From assembly GCF_030053595.1 (NCBI RefSeq), contig NZ_JASGBQ010000004.1:98792-162791 (forward strand): DNA of 64,000 bases, written 5' to 3'. Positions 25,386-35,196 of the stretch are shown in pieces (position 1 is the stretch's first letter; each line of letters begins with the position of its first letter). Source of the stretch: Fusibacillus kribbianus (GTDB lineage: Bacteria > Bacillota > Clostridia > Lachnospirales > Lachnospiraceae). The notes beneath the pieces are model-generated. The model did not search any database, was not told the origin of the DNA, and worked only from the letters and a program-made list of their open reading frames with translations. A program made the position numbers and the translations under genes.

Positions 25386-26172
25386 CGATCTTCAGATTCT
25401 CACGGAAATTTTTATTGATCCTGAAAAGCACTGCAAGTCCCACCCCTGCACCGGAAAGAAGACCGGAGATCACTGCGCCGAAGCTTAATATGCCGCTCAG
25501 GTAAAGCTCCGTCAGAACCACCGACGCCGCACAATTGGGGATCAGACCCACAAAAGCCGCAAGCACCGGCTGAAGAAAGGAATCCTTTAGCAAAAGCTCC
25601 GACAGCCGTTCGATGCCGACTGCTTCCAGAAGCAGATTCAGCAGACAATTGAAAATAAGCAGGTAAAGAAACACCTGAACCGTATGGTGGAGGGCTGCTT
25701 TCCAGATCCCCTCCTCCTCCTCACAGCCGCAGTCATCGCAGATGGCACCCAGACGTTTTTTCTTCATGGGACTTTTCCGGAACAGGAAATCCACGCCATA
25801 TCCGAACAGGGTTCCGATCAGAACCTTTACTCCGATCAGACGAAGCACATTCCCCGCCTGGCCCGGATTTCCAAGAAGCAAAAGCACCGCTTCATCGGAA
25901 GTCGATAAAAACACCGCAAGAAGGGTTCCCAGAGTGATCACACCACCCGCATAAAGATTGGCGGCAGCTACAGAAAATCCGCACTGGGGAACACAGCCGA
26001 AAACGGCTCCCACCACCGGCCCGGCTCCTCCCAGCCTGGTAAGGGCGCTGTCCCTGTGCGTTTCCGAATACCGTTCCAATGCCTCCAGAAGAAGAAATGC
26101 TACCAGAAGAAACGGAACCATCTTCAGGGTATCGATCACACCGTCAAGTACTGCATCCAAAACAAAATCCAA
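25330..26172 (-). CDS. Putative heavy-metal/manganese permease (ArsP_2-like, 10TM)
   Basis: 280 residues with about ten membrane helices in two halves, split by a soluble Cys-rich loop (AICDDCGCEEEEG). Motifs GAVFGCVPQCGFSVAAANLYAGGVITLG and FVGLIPNCAASVVLTELYLSG repeat the P-x-C theme in each half. I recognise it as the ArsP_2/putative manganese transporter family of Firmicutes. Metal specificity is unknown. It starts with TTG at 26172 behind a perfect AGGAGG (7 bp spacing) and overlaps the amidase frame at its 3' end. Confidence 0.82.
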   Translation of the reverse strand: MDFVLDAVLDGVIDTLKMVPFLLVAFLLLEALERYSETHRDSALTRLGGAGPVVGAVFGCVPQCGFSVAAANLYAGGVITLGTLLAVFLSTSDEAVLLLLGNPGQAGNVLRLIGVKVLIGTLFGYGVDFLFRKSPMKKKRLGAICDDCGCEEEEGIWKAALHHTVQVFLYLLIFNCLLNLLLEAVGIERLSELLLKDSFLQPVLAAFVGLIPNCAASVVLTELYLSGILSFGAVISGLLSGAGVGLAVLFRINKNFRENLKIVGILLVCAIVPGIILQLF

Positions 26173-26184
26173 AATGAAATCCTC

Positions 26185-28032
26185 CTATTGCCTGTCTGAA
26201 AATGTCTGCTTCAGTTCCTCTACAAACCGGCTTCTAGCAGCCGGTTTCCCGTGGCGTTCCTTCACCGAGTAAATGTGAAGCTTCTCCTTTGCCCGCGTCA
26301 TTGCCACATAAAACAAACGTCGTTCCTCTTCCACATCGGCAGCCATTCCGGCCTTTTCATGAGGAATCACCTGTTCGTTGACATCCGGCAGAAATACGGC
26401 ACGATATTCCAGTCCCTTGGCTCCGTGCATGGTGGAGACCACGATCCCCTTCCGCTCCTTTGCATTCCTGTCCCGCTGCCGCTTCATTTCCTCCTGATAC
26501 CGTTCCATATGACTGAACCATTCGCCAAAGGTTCTGTATTCCCCCGCATCTGTATGGAGCTCCTCCAGAATCTCGAAAAGCTCTGTCTCCGGAAGATTTT
26601 TTTCCTTCGCATAGGATCTCAGATAGTCGTCATAGCCGACGGAACGCCGAATATGGGTAATGGCCTCATAGGGTGCCCTCCGGCTTATGATATGCAGATC
26701 CTCTTTAAGTTCCCGGACTCTGGCTGCGATCCAGGGTTTTTCTTCATAAATTGCCTCCAGCTCCTCGAGGGATGTGCCGTTCCCGGAAAAGGCGGTCCTT
26801 GAAATATACCGGCACGGCTTATTGATAATGCGAAGGAGATGGTTACGTCCCGCGTCTCCCAGGGAAATCCGGATGTAAGCCAGGATATCCCCGCAGATCC
26901 AGTGGCTGTAAAGGCTTGGGACAGAATCCTTTGTCTGAAAGGGGATATTGTATTCCATAAGCTTTCCTAAAAGCCCTCTTGCTCCGGTGTTGGTCCTTAC
27001 AAGAACCGCCATCTCCCCGTAATCCATCCCTTCCCGGTGATAATTCTGAATATGGGCAAGGATCCTCTCATTTTCCTCCCTCTGGGAAGGGAAGCTTCCC
27101 AGTACCACCGGAGTGCCCGTTTTTCCTGTTCCGGATATTTTCTTTTTAAAACGGATCCGGTTATGGGAGATCAGATTTTCCGCAGCTCCTATGATCTTAT
27201 CCTGACAGCGGTAATTGACCGACAGCAGATATCGTTTTGCCGCCGGGTATTCCTTTTCAAAGCCCAACATCAGCTCCGGCCTTGCTCCCCGGAACCGGTA
27301 AATGGCCTGATCATCATCCCCCACCACAAACAGGTTGTTTTCCGGCAGAGCCAGAAGCTTTAAGATCTCATACTGGAGCCGATTGATATCCTGAAACTCA
27401 TCACAGAGAATGTACCGGTATTTTTTCTGCCATGCTCCCAGAATATCCTTCCTGGCCGAAAAGAGTTCATAGCACAGGCTCAGCATATCGTCGAAGTCAA
27501 TGACATTTTCACGTCTCAGCCGCTCCTCATAAGCTGCGAACAGCCGCCGGAAGGTCTTTTCCGGGCAGGATCTGGAATAATAATGGGAAAGGTCCAGCAT
27601 GTCGCTTTTTACGCTGCTGATCTCGCTTAAAACCTCCTGGAGAAAATCCATTCCTTCCTCAGCCATGGATAGCTCCACCTCGGAAAGGGCCTCGGAAAGA
27701 AGCTTAAGCCGCCCCTCCTCCCCAATGATCTGGGAAGCATCATAATGATAGGCATGCTTTAACACACGGAAATACACGGAATGAAACGTACCGAAGGTGA
27801 CCGGCAGAGTTCTGCCGCCCACAAGCGCTTCAAACCGTGTTTTCATCTCCAGCGCAGCCGCTCTCGTGAAGGTGATCACAAGGATCTCTTCCGGAGCTGC
27901 GCCGTATTCTTCTATCAGCTTTCGGATTCTTTGGGTAACTGTGAAGGTCTTTCCAGAACCAGGCCCCGCCAGCACAAGGGCGGGGCCGTCTTTATGGCTG
28001 ACTGCCATTTTCTGAAATTCATTTAGCTGCAT
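26185..28032 (-). CDS. UvrD/PcrA-like ATP-dependent DNA helicase
   Basis: 615 residues, superfamily 1A helicase. Motif [16 protein letters not shown], motif Ia [12 protein letters not shown], motif [15 protein letters not shown], motif [17 protein letters not shown], motif [18 protein letters not shown], motif [17 protein letters not shown]. It is shorter than PcrA (about 740 residues) and lacks the PcrA C-terminal RNA-polymerase-binding tail, so it is probably a second UvrD-like enzyme. It overlaps the end of gltX by 10 bp. Confidence 0.93.
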   Translation of the reverse strand: MQLNEFQKMAVSHKDGPALVLAGPGSGKTFTVTQRIRKLIEEYGAAPEEILVITFTRAAALEMKTRFEALVGGRTLPVTFGTFHSVYFRVLKHAYHYDASQIIGEEGRLKLLSEALSEVELSMAEEGMDFLQEVLSEISSVKSDMLDLSHYYSRSCPEKTFRRLFAAYEERLRRENVIDFDDMLSLCYELFSARKDILGAWQKKYRYILCDEFQDINRLQYEILKLLALPENNLFVVGDDDQAIYRFRGARPELMLGFEKEYPAAKRYLLSVNYRCQDKIIGAAENLISHNRIRFKKKISGTGKTGTPVVLGSFPSQREENERILAHIQNYHREGMDYGEMAVLVRTNTGARGLLGKLMEYNIPFQTKDSVPSLYSHWICGDILAYIRISLGDAGRNHLLRIINKPCRYISRTAFSGNGTSLEELEAIYEEKPWIAARVRELKEDLHIISRRAPYEAITHIRRSVGYDDYLRSYAKEKNLPETELFEILEELHTDAGEYRTFGEWFSHMERYQEEMKRQRDRNAKERKGIVVSTMHGAKGLEYRAVFLPDVNEQVIPHEKAGMAADVEEERRLFYVAMTRAKEKLHIYSVKERHGKPAARSRFVEELKQTFSDRQ

Positions 28033-29480
28033 GCGCTTAATTTCTCAATGCCTTTCTCTATACGGGCAAGGGTCTCCTCTTTACCAAGAAGCTCCATGAT
28101 CTCCGTTGCCCCTGCCGGTGTCATCTGCCTGCCGGACACAGCCGTCCGAACCGGCCAGAGCACATAACCGTTCTTGTATCCCTTCTCCTTTGCAAAGCCC
28201 TGCAAAAGTGCGTACAGAGAATCGTTGGTGTAATCCTCATGGGCGGAAAGCACCGGAAGAAGCTCCTTTAAAACAGCCAGAGAAGTCTCCTCGCTGGTTT
28301 TCATCTTTTTGTGGGCATACATGGATATATCATATTCGGGAAGCTCCTCAAAGAAATCCACCAGCCCGGCAATATCGGGAAACACCTCGATTCTTGTCTG
28401 AACCATGGCTGCAATCTTTCTGAGGTCAAGGTCCCTGTGAAGCACTTCTTTGAGGTAGGGCTCCGCCAGCTTATAAAAAGCATCCGGATCCATGGCCTTC
28501 ATGTATTCCCCGTTCATCCAGCGAAGCTTCTGAATATCAAACACCGCCGGGGATTTGCTCATATGTCTGTAATCAAAGGCTTCCACCAGCTCCTTTAAGG
28601 AAAAGATCTCCCGGTTATCCTCCGGGCACCAGCCCAGAAGAGCCACATAATTGACCACTGCCTCTGTTACAAAGCCCTGGTCAATGAGATCCTCAAAGGA
28701 GGAATGACCGCTTCTCTTGCTGAGCTTCTTGTGAGTCTCATCGGTGATGAGAGGGCAATGGACGTATACCGGCTCCTCCCATCCAAAGGCCTGATAAAGC
28801 CTGGTATATTTCGGTGAGGAGGACAGATATTCATTTCCCCTCACCACATGGGTGATCCCCATCAGATGGTCGTCCACCACATTTGCAAAATTATAGGTGG
28901 GATAACCGTCAGACTTGATCAGGATCATATCATCCAGCTCTGCATTGTCAACGGTAATGTCTCCATAGATCTCATCGGAAAAGGTGGTCGTCCCCTCCGT
29001 GGGATTGTTTTGACGGATCACATAGGGAACCCCCGCCGCCAGCTTCTCCTCGATCTCCTCTTTGGAAAGATGGAGGCAATGCTTGTCGTAAACGACGATC
29101 TCCTTCCCGGCGACCTCCTGCTTCAGGGAGTCAAGACGCTCCTTGTCGCAGAAGCAGTAATAAGCTTCCCCTTTGTCTATAAGCTCTTTGGCATATTTCA
29201 GATAAAGACCTGCCGCCTGTCTCTCGCTCTGCACATAAGGTCCGCAGCCGCCGTCCTTATCCGGCCCCTCGTCATGGACAAGCCCTGTCTTTTCGAGAGT
29301 CCTGTAAATGATCTCCAGAGCTCCCTCCACAAACCGTTCCTGGTCCGTGTCCTCGATCCGGAGCAGAAAATCTCCGCCCTCATGCTTGGCGATGAGATAC
29401 GCATACAGCGCCGTCCGCAGATTTCCCACGTGCATCCTGCCTGTGGGGCTGGGTGCAAATCTTGTTCTTACTTTTCCCAT
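28023..29480 (-). CDS. gltX: Glutamate--tRNA ligase
   Basis: 485 residues, class I synthetase. [20 protein letters not shown] holds the HIGH-like motif, [12 protein letters not shown], and [14 protein letters not shown] is the KMSKS loop. The C-terminal anticodon-binding helical part is present. The frame extends to 29513, but the family start is the ATG at 29480 with an AGAAGGAC ribosome site. No T-box leader was seen in the short upstream space. It shares 10 bp with the helicase gene, an odd partner, so co-expression is likely incidental. Confidence 0.97.
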   Translation of the reverse strand: MGKVRTRFAPSPTGRMHVGNLRTALYAYLIAKHEGGDFLLRIEDTDQERFVEGALEIIYRTLEKTGLVHDEGPDKDGGCGPYVQSERQAAGLYLKYAKELIDKGEAYYCFCDKERLDSLKQEVAGKEIVVYDKHCLHLSKEEIEEKLAAGVPYVIRQNNPTEGTTTFSDEIYGDITVDNAELDDMILIKSDGYPTYNFANVVDDHLMGITHVVRGNEYLSSSPKYTRLYQAFGWEEPVYVHCPLITDETHKKLSKRSGHSSFEDLIDQGFVTEAVVNYVALLGWCPEDNREIFSLKELVEAFDYRHMSKSPAVFDIQKLRWMNGEYMKAMDPDAFYKLAEPYLKEVLHRDLDLRKIAAMVQTRIEVFPDIAGLVDFFEELPEYDISMYAHKKMKTSEETSLAVLKELLPVLSAHEDYTNDSLYALLQGFAKEKGYKNGYVLWPVRTAVSGRQMTPAGATEIMELLGKEETLARIEKGIEKLSACS

Positions 29481-29537
29481 GATACTAAAGTCCTTCTTTC
29501 TGTATGTATTCAATTAATTGCTGCTGTTTTCTTTCCG

Positions 29538-30281
29538 TCACGCAATGACTCTCGGCAGCACTTCAGAAACCTTTTCATAGATCACCATATCCGCTTCCTT
29601 ATCCGTCGGATGAGTCTCATCGGTAATTAGAATCATCCTGTTTCCGGTATAATACTGGCGGAACCTCTTTGTCATATAGGCGTCCAGATGCGTCCCCACC
29701 ACAAGCAGAAGGTCCGCCTTCTCTGTTTCGTTTGCTACCCTGGTGATAATACCGTTGTCCAGCATCTCCCCAGCCAGCAGAATTCCCGGACGGATTGCAC
29801 TCTGACACCGGTCACAATGGGGAATCCCATGGCTCTCCAGAATATAGTCCGGTGAAAACTGTTTTCCGCACCTCGTGCAGTAATTATTGAAAATGTTTCC
29901 GTGAAGCTCGATCACATTTTCCGAGCCTGCCTTCTGATGAAGACTGCAAAGGCTTCTGGTAGCGACCGTGACCCTTCCGCCCTCCGCTTTTTTCTGTTTT
30001 TCCAGTCTTGCCAGCGCATAATGGGCCTCATTTGGTTTAATATCGCTGCGCTTGGACAGGATCTCATCCTTATAGAATCTGTAAAAGGATCCCGGACGGC
30101 TGTTGTAAAAGGCTGCGCTTAAAAACTCTTCCGGTGAAAGGCCATACTTTGCTTCAATCTGGTAGGCGTAGGGCTCATCCCGAAAATACGCCGCACCCGA
30201 CTCTCTGACAAGGCCCATGCCGCTGAACACCATAATCCGGCTGCTTTCCGTAATCATCTGCTTCAACATTTCATATGCCAT
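29538..30281 (-). CDS. Degenerate Sir2-family protein (sirtuin-like)
   Basis: 247 residues. The Sir2 layout is visible: Rossmann entry MVFSGMGLVRESGAAYFRDE (residues 17-36), an HG pair with the catalytic His at 127 (ELHGN), four zinc cysteines (CTRC at 135-138, CDRC at 156-159) and VVGTHLDAY. Key residues differ from the canonical family: GAGxSxxSGIPDFR is altered, and the TQNID motif is TRSLC (108-112), losing the Asn and Asp that hold NAD. Deacylase activity is therefore doubtful; ADP-ribose or NAD sensing is possible. ATG at 30281 has AAAGGGTGG; the longer TTG frame is rejected. Confidence 0.8.
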   Translation of the reverse strand: MAYEMLKQMITESSRIMVFSGMGLVRESGAAYFRDEPYAYQIEAKYGLSPEEFLSAAFYNSRPGSFYRFYKDEILSKRSDIKPNEAHYALARLEKQKKAEGGRVTVATRSLCSLHQKAGSENVIELHGNIFNNYCTRCGKQFSPDYILESHGIPHCDRCQSAIRPGILLAGEMLDNGIITRVANETEKADLLLVVGTHLDAYMTKRFRQYYTGNRMILITDETHPTDKEADMVIYEKVSEVLPRVIA

Positions 30282-30419
30282 ACCTGTCACCACCCTTTTT
30301 ATTACCAACGGAAGCTTAAAAAGTCATAAACCTATCCACATTATACACAATTTCACTATAATTAGGAAGTCCTTTTTTCCAAACATACCGGAAGGGGTTA
30401 TTCCCCCTCCCGTCATTTC

Positions 30420-31856
30420 TTACTGCTTCTCCTCCGGTCTCAGTCTTGTCCGGAAAAATCTCCGTTTAAACTCCTTCAGGCTGAAAGGAAGGATCGGATA
30501 TATATAACTTTTCCCTGCAATGGTCTTATTGGTGACAATGGCCAGCACAAATACAGTCATTCCGGCCACAAATCCCCACAAATTGAAAAGAGCCGTCAGG
30601 ATCAGAAGCTGAAGCCTCATAAATTTAAGAGCGTAACCAAGCTCAAAGCTGGACTGAGTATAATTGGACAGGGCCACAAACGCCATATAGAGCATGGTCT
30701 CCGAATTGAACCAGCCCGAATTGGCCGCAAATTCTCCCACCACCAGCGCCGCAATGACACTCAGAGGCGTTGTCAGCATGCTGGGTGTATTGAGCGCCGC
30801 AAGCCTCAGACCGTCTATGGAAAATTCCAGAATAAGAAGCTGCCAGATCAGAGGAATATTCACTGCGTCCTGAATCACAATAAACTGTAAGCTTTCCGGT
30901 ATCCACCGGGGATTTTGCATCAGCAAAAGCCAGATGGGGGTCACGATCACTCCTAACAGGGCAATGGTTACACGGGAAAGCCTGAGGTATGTGCCGGTGA
31001 GGGGCGGAAAGTAGAAATCATCGGCCTCCTCAATGATATCAAACACGGAGGAAGGCAGAATCATAGCTGCCGGAGAAGTATCCACCAGGATCACAAGATT
31101 CCCCTCCAGAAGCTGCGCCGCCGCCGTATCCGGCCGTTCCGAATATTTAAATTTCGGAAAAGGATTATACCATTTGTAAGGATAAATACATTCTGCAAGG
31201 CTTTCCTGATTCATGGTCAGTGCATCCACCTGAATGTTTTCGATCCGTGTTTTTATTTTGTTTAACAGCTCTTTATCCACACGGCTTTCCATATAACAGA
31301 TGGCAATGTCGGTCCTCGAGCTTTTACCGGCCTGGGTAATTTCCACCGTCAGCTCCGGATTCCGGATCCTGCGCCGGATCATGGCCGTATTAAAGATCAG
31401 TGTCTCCACGAAACCGTCCCTGGAGCCGCGGAGCACCTTCTCCTTTCCCGGCTCCTCCACACTTCTGGCCGGATAATGACGGCAGTCAATGGTCAGTGCC
31501 GCATCATAACCGTCAATAAAAAAGCAGGTGATCCCCATGAGAATCTGGGTAACGATCTCACCCTCCTCTCTCAGGATCCCGATTTCTCCGTATGGCAGGC
31601 ATTTTTTGGAGAATTCATGGGCTTCTTTTGGAAAATTCTCCTCTCCCAGATCACACAGAAACTGAATGATCCTCTGCAGTACCTCATCCTTTACAAAGCC
31701 GTCAATAAAATAAAAGCAGGCCTGACGCCCGCCGATTTTCATGCTCCGGTATACCACGTCAAAATTTTTATCCACCCTCAGAATCTTGTGAAACCGCTCC
31801 ATGTTCTCTGCTGCGCTGGTGGATATAACCGCGCCCCTGCTGCCACCCATATTCAT
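30420..31856 (-). CDS. GerA/SpoVAF-family spore membrane protein
   Basis: 478 residues. N-terminal soluble domain (MERFHKILRVDKNFDVVYRSMKIGGR...), then about five membrane helices at the C-terminus with LVDTSPAAMILPSSVFDIIEEADDFYFPPLTGTYLRLSR split over the start of that half, typical for GerAA/SpoVAF. These are components of spore nutrient receptors or the SpoVA channel. No gerAB or gerAC partners are adjacent; the lone arrangement and sequence favour SpoVAF. ATG at 31856 after AAGGGAGACTGAC. Probably transcribed by a forespore sigma factor, but no promoter was assigned. Confidence 0.87.
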   Translation of the reverse strand: MNMGGSRGAVISTSAAENMERFHKILRVDKNFDVVYRSMKIGGRQACFYFIDGFVKDEVLQRIIQFLCDLGEENFPKEAHEFSKKCLPYGEIGILREEGEIVTQILMGITCFFIDGYDAALTIDCRHYPARSVEEPGKEKVLRGSRDGFVETLIFNTAMIRRRIRNPELTVEITQAGKSSRTDIAICYMESRVDKELLNKIKTRIENIQVDALTMNQESLAECIYPYKWYNPFPKFKYSERPDTAAAQLLEGNLVILVDTSPAAMILPSSVFDIIEEADDFYFPPLTGTYLRLSRVTIALLGVIVTPIWLLLMQNPRWIPESLQFIVIQDAVNIPLIWQLLILEFSIDGLRLAALNTPSMLTTPLSVIAALVVGEFAANSGWFNSETMLYMAFVALSNYTQSSFELGYALKFMRLQLLILTALFNLWGFVAGMTVFVLAIVTNKTIAGKSYIYPILPFSLKEFKRRFFRTRLRPEEKQ

Positions 31857-31971
31857 GTCAGTCTCCCTTCCGCACATTTCGTCCCTCTGCTTCTTACAGC
31901 ATCGTTCTGCAACAGTATCTGCAGAAGAACCGGAAACTATGCGGCAATAGCGCTGATTTTCACGGCAAATG

Positions 31972-32010
31972 AAAAAAGATACGGTGTAACCATTTTTTAG
32001 TTACACCGTA
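31972..32010 (-). terminator. Terminator of the betaine-type ABC operon
   Basis: Perfect 11-bp stem TACGGTGTAAC/GTTACACCGTA with a 9-base loop, followed leftward by TCTTTTTTC, 20 bp past the substrate-binding protein stop. Confidence 0.9.
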
Positions 32011-32030
32011 CCCTGCATAAAAATTCAAAA

Positions 32031-32933
32031 TCACAGAAATCCCTTTTCCTTCAAAAACTCATGGGCCACATCATAGGGATCCTGATTCTCCACATCGATC
32101 TTATAATTGAGTTCCGTGCAGACTTCATCGGTAAAGACACCTGCCAGGGAAGCAAATACCTCCTCCAGCTCGGGATGATCCTTATAGAGATCTGCCCTCA
32201 CCAGATAAGCTCCGTTGTATTCGGGGAAGAATTTTTTGTCATCCTCCAGAGTTACAAGATTGAATTTCTTGTTGAGCCCGTCTGTCGAATAAACGATGGT
32301 GACATCCATGTTTTTGGAATCCATCCCGGCATATTTAAGACCACGGTCGATGGTATTGCTTTCTTTAAAACTGATTCCGTAAAAATCCACAAAGGAATCA
32401 AAGTGCTTGGAGCCCTCGTCAAAGAATTCATGCTCCGCAGCAAAGGTTAAAGACGAAGCGCAGGCTGTCAGATCACTCACCTTTGAAAGCTGATACTTTG
32501 CTGCCGTCTCCTGGCTGACTGCGACCACATAGGTATTCTGTCCGCCCAGCTTCGGTGTCAGCATCACATTGGCCTCTGTCTTTCCCAGTTCATTGGCGTA
32601 ATCGTAAAGAGACGTTCCCGCCGGAACCTCGGATGGATCCTTTCCAAGGTACGCCGTCAGAAGAGACCCGTCATAGGACATATAAATGTCCATTTTTCCG
32701 CTTTTGATCTGCTCGAACGCCAGACTGCTGGCCATGGAATCCTGAACCTTCACAGACAGCTCGGTTTTCTCTTCGATCATGATCCTGGCCACCTGGGTAA
32801 AAAGCTTCATTTCCGCGAAATCCCCGTCGATGACCGTAACCGTGTTTTCCTTTTTTGAACCGCATCCGCACAGGCCGGAAAGTGCCAGCACACAAATCAT
32901 AAAAATAATTGTACTACTCTTCCATTTTTTCAT
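32031..32933 (-). CDS. Glycine betaine/choline-type ABC transporter substrate-binding lipoprotein
   Basis: 300 residues. Lipoprotein signal with lipobox LSGLCGCGS, then an OpuAC-like binding fold: VTVIDGDFAEMKLFTQVARIMIEEK, MDIYMSYDGSLLTAYLG, LTACASSLTFAAEHEFFD, VTIVYSTDGLNKKF, and GAYLVRADLYKDHPEL. The fold binds quaternary amines in an aromatic cage. The frame extends to 32978, but ATG at 32933 has AGGGAGGTTCTT and gives the signal peptide start MKKWKSS. It overlaps the upstream permease by 20 bp and is the last gene of the four-gene operon. Confidence 0.9.
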   Translation of the reverse strand: MKKWKSSTIIFMICVLALSGLCGCGSKKENTVTVIDGDFAEMKLFTQVARIMIEEKTELSVKVQDSMASSLAFEQIKSGKMDIYMSYDGSLLTAYLGKDPSEVPAGTSLYDYANELGKTEANVMLTPKLGGQNTYVVAVSQETAAKYQLSKVSDLTACASSLTFAAEHEFFDEGSKHFDSFVDFYGISFKESNTIDRGLKYAGMDSKNMDVTIVYSTDGLNKKFNLVTLEDDKKFFPEYNGAYLVRADLYKDHPELEEVFASLAGVFTDEVCTELNYKIDVENQDPYDVAHEFLKEKGFL

Positions 32934-33519
32934 AAGAACCTCCCTGTCTCTTTTCGATGAAGCCCAATAAATAATCAAAGAACACCGACATCAGCATCAA
33001 GGTGACTGTTCCCTTCATGATCAGCTCAAAATTCTGGATCCGGATTCCCCGATACAGAATGCTTCCCAGCCCTCCGCCTCCGACGAAGGTACCGAACACG
33101 GCAACCCCCACTGCCGTCACCACGGCGATGCGGATCCCCGTCAGAATAAAGGGAAAGGCAAGGGGAAATTCCACCTCAAAAAGCCGCTGAAACCGGTTCA
33201 TACCCATGGCGTCTGCCGTTTCCTTCAGCACAGGGCTTACACTGTTTAACCCCGTATTGGTATTTCTCACAATGGGAAGCAGCAGATACAGTACCATGGC
33301 AATAATCGTTGTCACGGAATTGGCCCCGAAGGCAGCCATAAGAAGGCCCATGATGGCGAGAACCGGTATGGTCTGTATGAGATCCACAGCCGTCAGAAGA
33401 ACCTTCCCCCACCTGGGATGAAAATAAGTAAAAATTCCCATCGGAACTCCGATGACAACGACCAAAACACATGAAACAATCACCAGATATAAATGCTCAA
33501 AAACCATTCCCAAAGTCAT
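32914..33519 (-). CDS. Betaine/choline-type ABC transporter permease (second)
   Basis: 201 residues, about five to six membrane helices. The BPD_transp_1 motif is visible as TADAMGMNRFQRLFEVEFPLAFPFILTGIRIAVV in parts (EAA loop). N-terminus FEHLYLVIVSCVLVVVIGVPMGIFTYF is typical of OpuB/OpuC permeases. Start is two bases after the stop of the other permease; its own 3' end carries the ribosome site of the binding protein. Two dissimilar permeases form the channel. Confidence 0.92.
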   Translation of the reverse strand: MTLGMVFEHLYLVIVSCVLVVVIGVPMGIFTYFHPRWGKVLLTAVDLIQTIPVLAIMGLLMAAFGANSVTTIIAMVLYLLLPIVRNTNTGLNSVSPVLKETADAMGMNRFQRLFEVEFPLAFPFILTGIRIAVVTAVGVAVFGTFVGGGGLGSILYRGIRIQNFELIMKGTVTLMLMSVFFDYLLGFIEKRQGGSYEKMEE

Positions 33520-33521
33520 AT

Positions 33522-34154
33522 TTAATCCTTTTGCAACCCTTTCGAAACAACCATCTTTTCCAGTTTGTCGATCAGCAGCCGAAACAGAATTGCCAGAATG
33601 GCAATCGGTATGGAGCCGATGACAATATATTCTTTCACATTTGCGTCAATTCCTCTATAAATGAACTCTCCCAGTCCTCCCTGACCGATCATGGCGGCAA
33701 GAATCGCCCAGCTCACCGTATAGATCAGAGACATCCGGATGCCGGAAAAGATGGCAGGCATTGCCATCGGCACCTCGACCCGGAAAAAGATCTGTTTCTT
33801 ATTCATCCCACAGCCCCGTGCGACCTCAAGATAGCTCCTGTCAATGTCCACGAACCCCTGATAGGCATTTTTCAAGATTGGGAATACCGCATAAATACTG
33901 AGAGCAAGAATCACCGTTATGGCAGTCATTCCCAGCTTCAGCATCAGAAGTCCGATAAACACGATGCCCGGAACCGTCTGAAATACACTGATGAGCGGCA
34001 TCACAAACCGCGCTGCCCTGCGAAATCTGGAAAGCACTGCCGCCAGAAAAAGGGCGAGGACCACTGCGATTCCCACAGACACCAGCACATAGAAAATATG
34101 CTCTCCTATGGCAATTAAAAGCTTGTGTCCATATTTATCAATAAATTCCTGCAT
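33522..34154 (-). CDS. Betaine/choline-type ABC transporter permease (first)
   Basis: 210 residues, six membrane helices. Typical OpuC/YehY permease: FIDKYGHKLLIAIGEHIFYVLVSVGIAVVLALFLAA at the start and an EAA loop ARGCGMNKKQIFFRVEVPMAMPAIFSGIRM. It overlaps neither neighbour but is only 1 bp after the ATPase stop, consistent with a tightly coupled operon. Confidence 0.92.
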   Translation of the reverse strand: MQEFIDKYGHKLLIAIGEHIFYVLVSVGIAVVLALFLAAVLSRFRRAARFVMPLISVFQTVPGIVFIGLLMLKLGMTAITVILALSIYAVFPILKNAYQGFVDIDRSYLEVARGCGMNKKQIFFRVEVPMAMPAIFSGIRMSLIYTVSWAILAAMIGQGGLGEFIYRGIDANVKEYIVIGSIPIAILAILFRLLIDKLEKMVVSKGLQKD

Positions 34155-34155
34155 A

Positions 34156-35106
34156 CTACACCTGCTTTGTAAAATGACGAATCATACTTTCGACTGTAAT
34201 GATTCCGACGATCTGCCCCTCTTCATCCTTCACATAAAGCTTATTCTGGCTGGACAGATCATACTGTCTTCCCATATTCTCCAGCGTTTCCTCTGCGGGG
34301 ACAACGACCGCTCCCTCTGCACAGACAGGAGACGAAAGACTCTGCATCAGATCTGCCGCAGTGATCTCATTTTCCTTAAGGCTGACCTCCTGAAGACTCA
34401 TAAACCGGGAGATCTCCTCATTGGCCGGATGGAGAAACATTTCCTTGGGAGAAGCCTGCTGCAGAATTTCTCCGCCGCTCATGAAAATGATCCGGTCAGC
34501 CAGCTTCATGGCTTCATGCATGTCATGAGTAATGAACAGAACCGTAATGTTCAGTTCCTTCTGGATCTTTTTCACTTCCGACTGCAGAATCTCCCTGGTA
34601 ATGGGATCCAGCGCGCCAAAAGGCTCATCCATGATGATAATGGGCGGATTCACTGCCAGCGCTCTGAGTACACCGATACGCTGCTGCTGACCGCCGGAAA
34701 GCTGCTTCGGATATTTCTTTCCATATTCATTATACGGCATATTGACCATATCCAAAAGCTCTTTTACACGATTTAATGTTTTTTCTTTATCCCATTTCAT
34801 GATCTTTGGTACCACGGAAATATTTTCTTCCACGGTCATGTTGGGAAAAAGGCCGATCTGCTGGATCACATATCCAATGGAGGTACGAAGCTTGATCAGA
34901 TCGATATCTTTGTTATTGACACCGTCAATGAGAATTTCTCCCTCTGAGGCGTCGATCAGCCGGTTCAGCATTTTGACCGTTGTGGTTTTGCCGCAGCCGG
35001 AGGGGCCGATGATCACGACAAACTCTCCCTTTGAAACGGTAAAGCTCACATCCCGGATAATCTCCTTATCACCATAATACTTCTTTACATTTCTGTATTC
35101 AATCAT
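34156..35106 (-). CDS. Betaine/choline-type ABC transporter ATPase with C-terminal CBS-like region
   Basis: 316 residues. Walker A GPSGCGKTTTVKMLN, Q-loop VIQQIGLFPNMTVEEN, signature LSGGQQQRIGVLRALA, Walker B IIIMDEPFGALDP, and H-loop FITHDMHEA. After about residue 240 comes a CBS-type regulatory region (YVKDEEGQIVGIITVESMI), which in OpuA-like pumps senses ionic strength; here it looks reduced. First gene of the operon; the ribosome site is poor (GGAGG 15 bp away). A terminator separates it from the methyltransferase gene upstream. Confidence 0.93.
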   Translation of the reverse strand: MIEYRNVKKYYGDKEIIRDVSFTVSKGEFVVIIGPSGCGKTTTVKMLNRLIDASEGEILIDGVNNKDIDLIKLRTSIGYVIQQIGLFPNMTVEENISVVPKIMKWDKEKTLNRVKELLDMVNMPYNEYGKKYPKQLSGGQQQRIGVLRALAVNPPIIIMDEPFGALDPITREILQSEVKKIQKELNITVLFITHDMHEAMKLADRIIFMSGGEILQQASPKEMFLHPANEEISRFMSLQEVSLKENEITAADLMQSLSSPVCAEGAVVVPAEETLENMGRQYDLSSQNKLYVKDEEGQIVGIITVESMIRHFTKQV

Positions 35107-35130
35107 TTTTTAAGTAAAAACCTCCACCTT

Positions 35131-35173
35131 TTTAAAAGGTGAAAGCAATCCCTGCGGATTGCCTTCACCCTTT
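35131..35173 (-). terminator. Terminator between the MttB-family gene and the ABC operon
   Basis: GGTGAAAGCAATCC/GGATTGCCTTCACC stem with CTGC loop, followed leftward by TTTTAAAAAGG. It ends the methyltransferase operon; some read-through would co-express the transporter. Confidence 0.82.
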
Positions 35174-35196
35174 ATGAATCACAGGTCATTCACAAA

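Noticed and set aside
29481..29537. T-box or other riboswitch before gltX
   Set aside because: Only 57 bases lie between gltX and the sirtuin-like gene; too short and no T-box sequence or terminator-antiterminator pair is visible.
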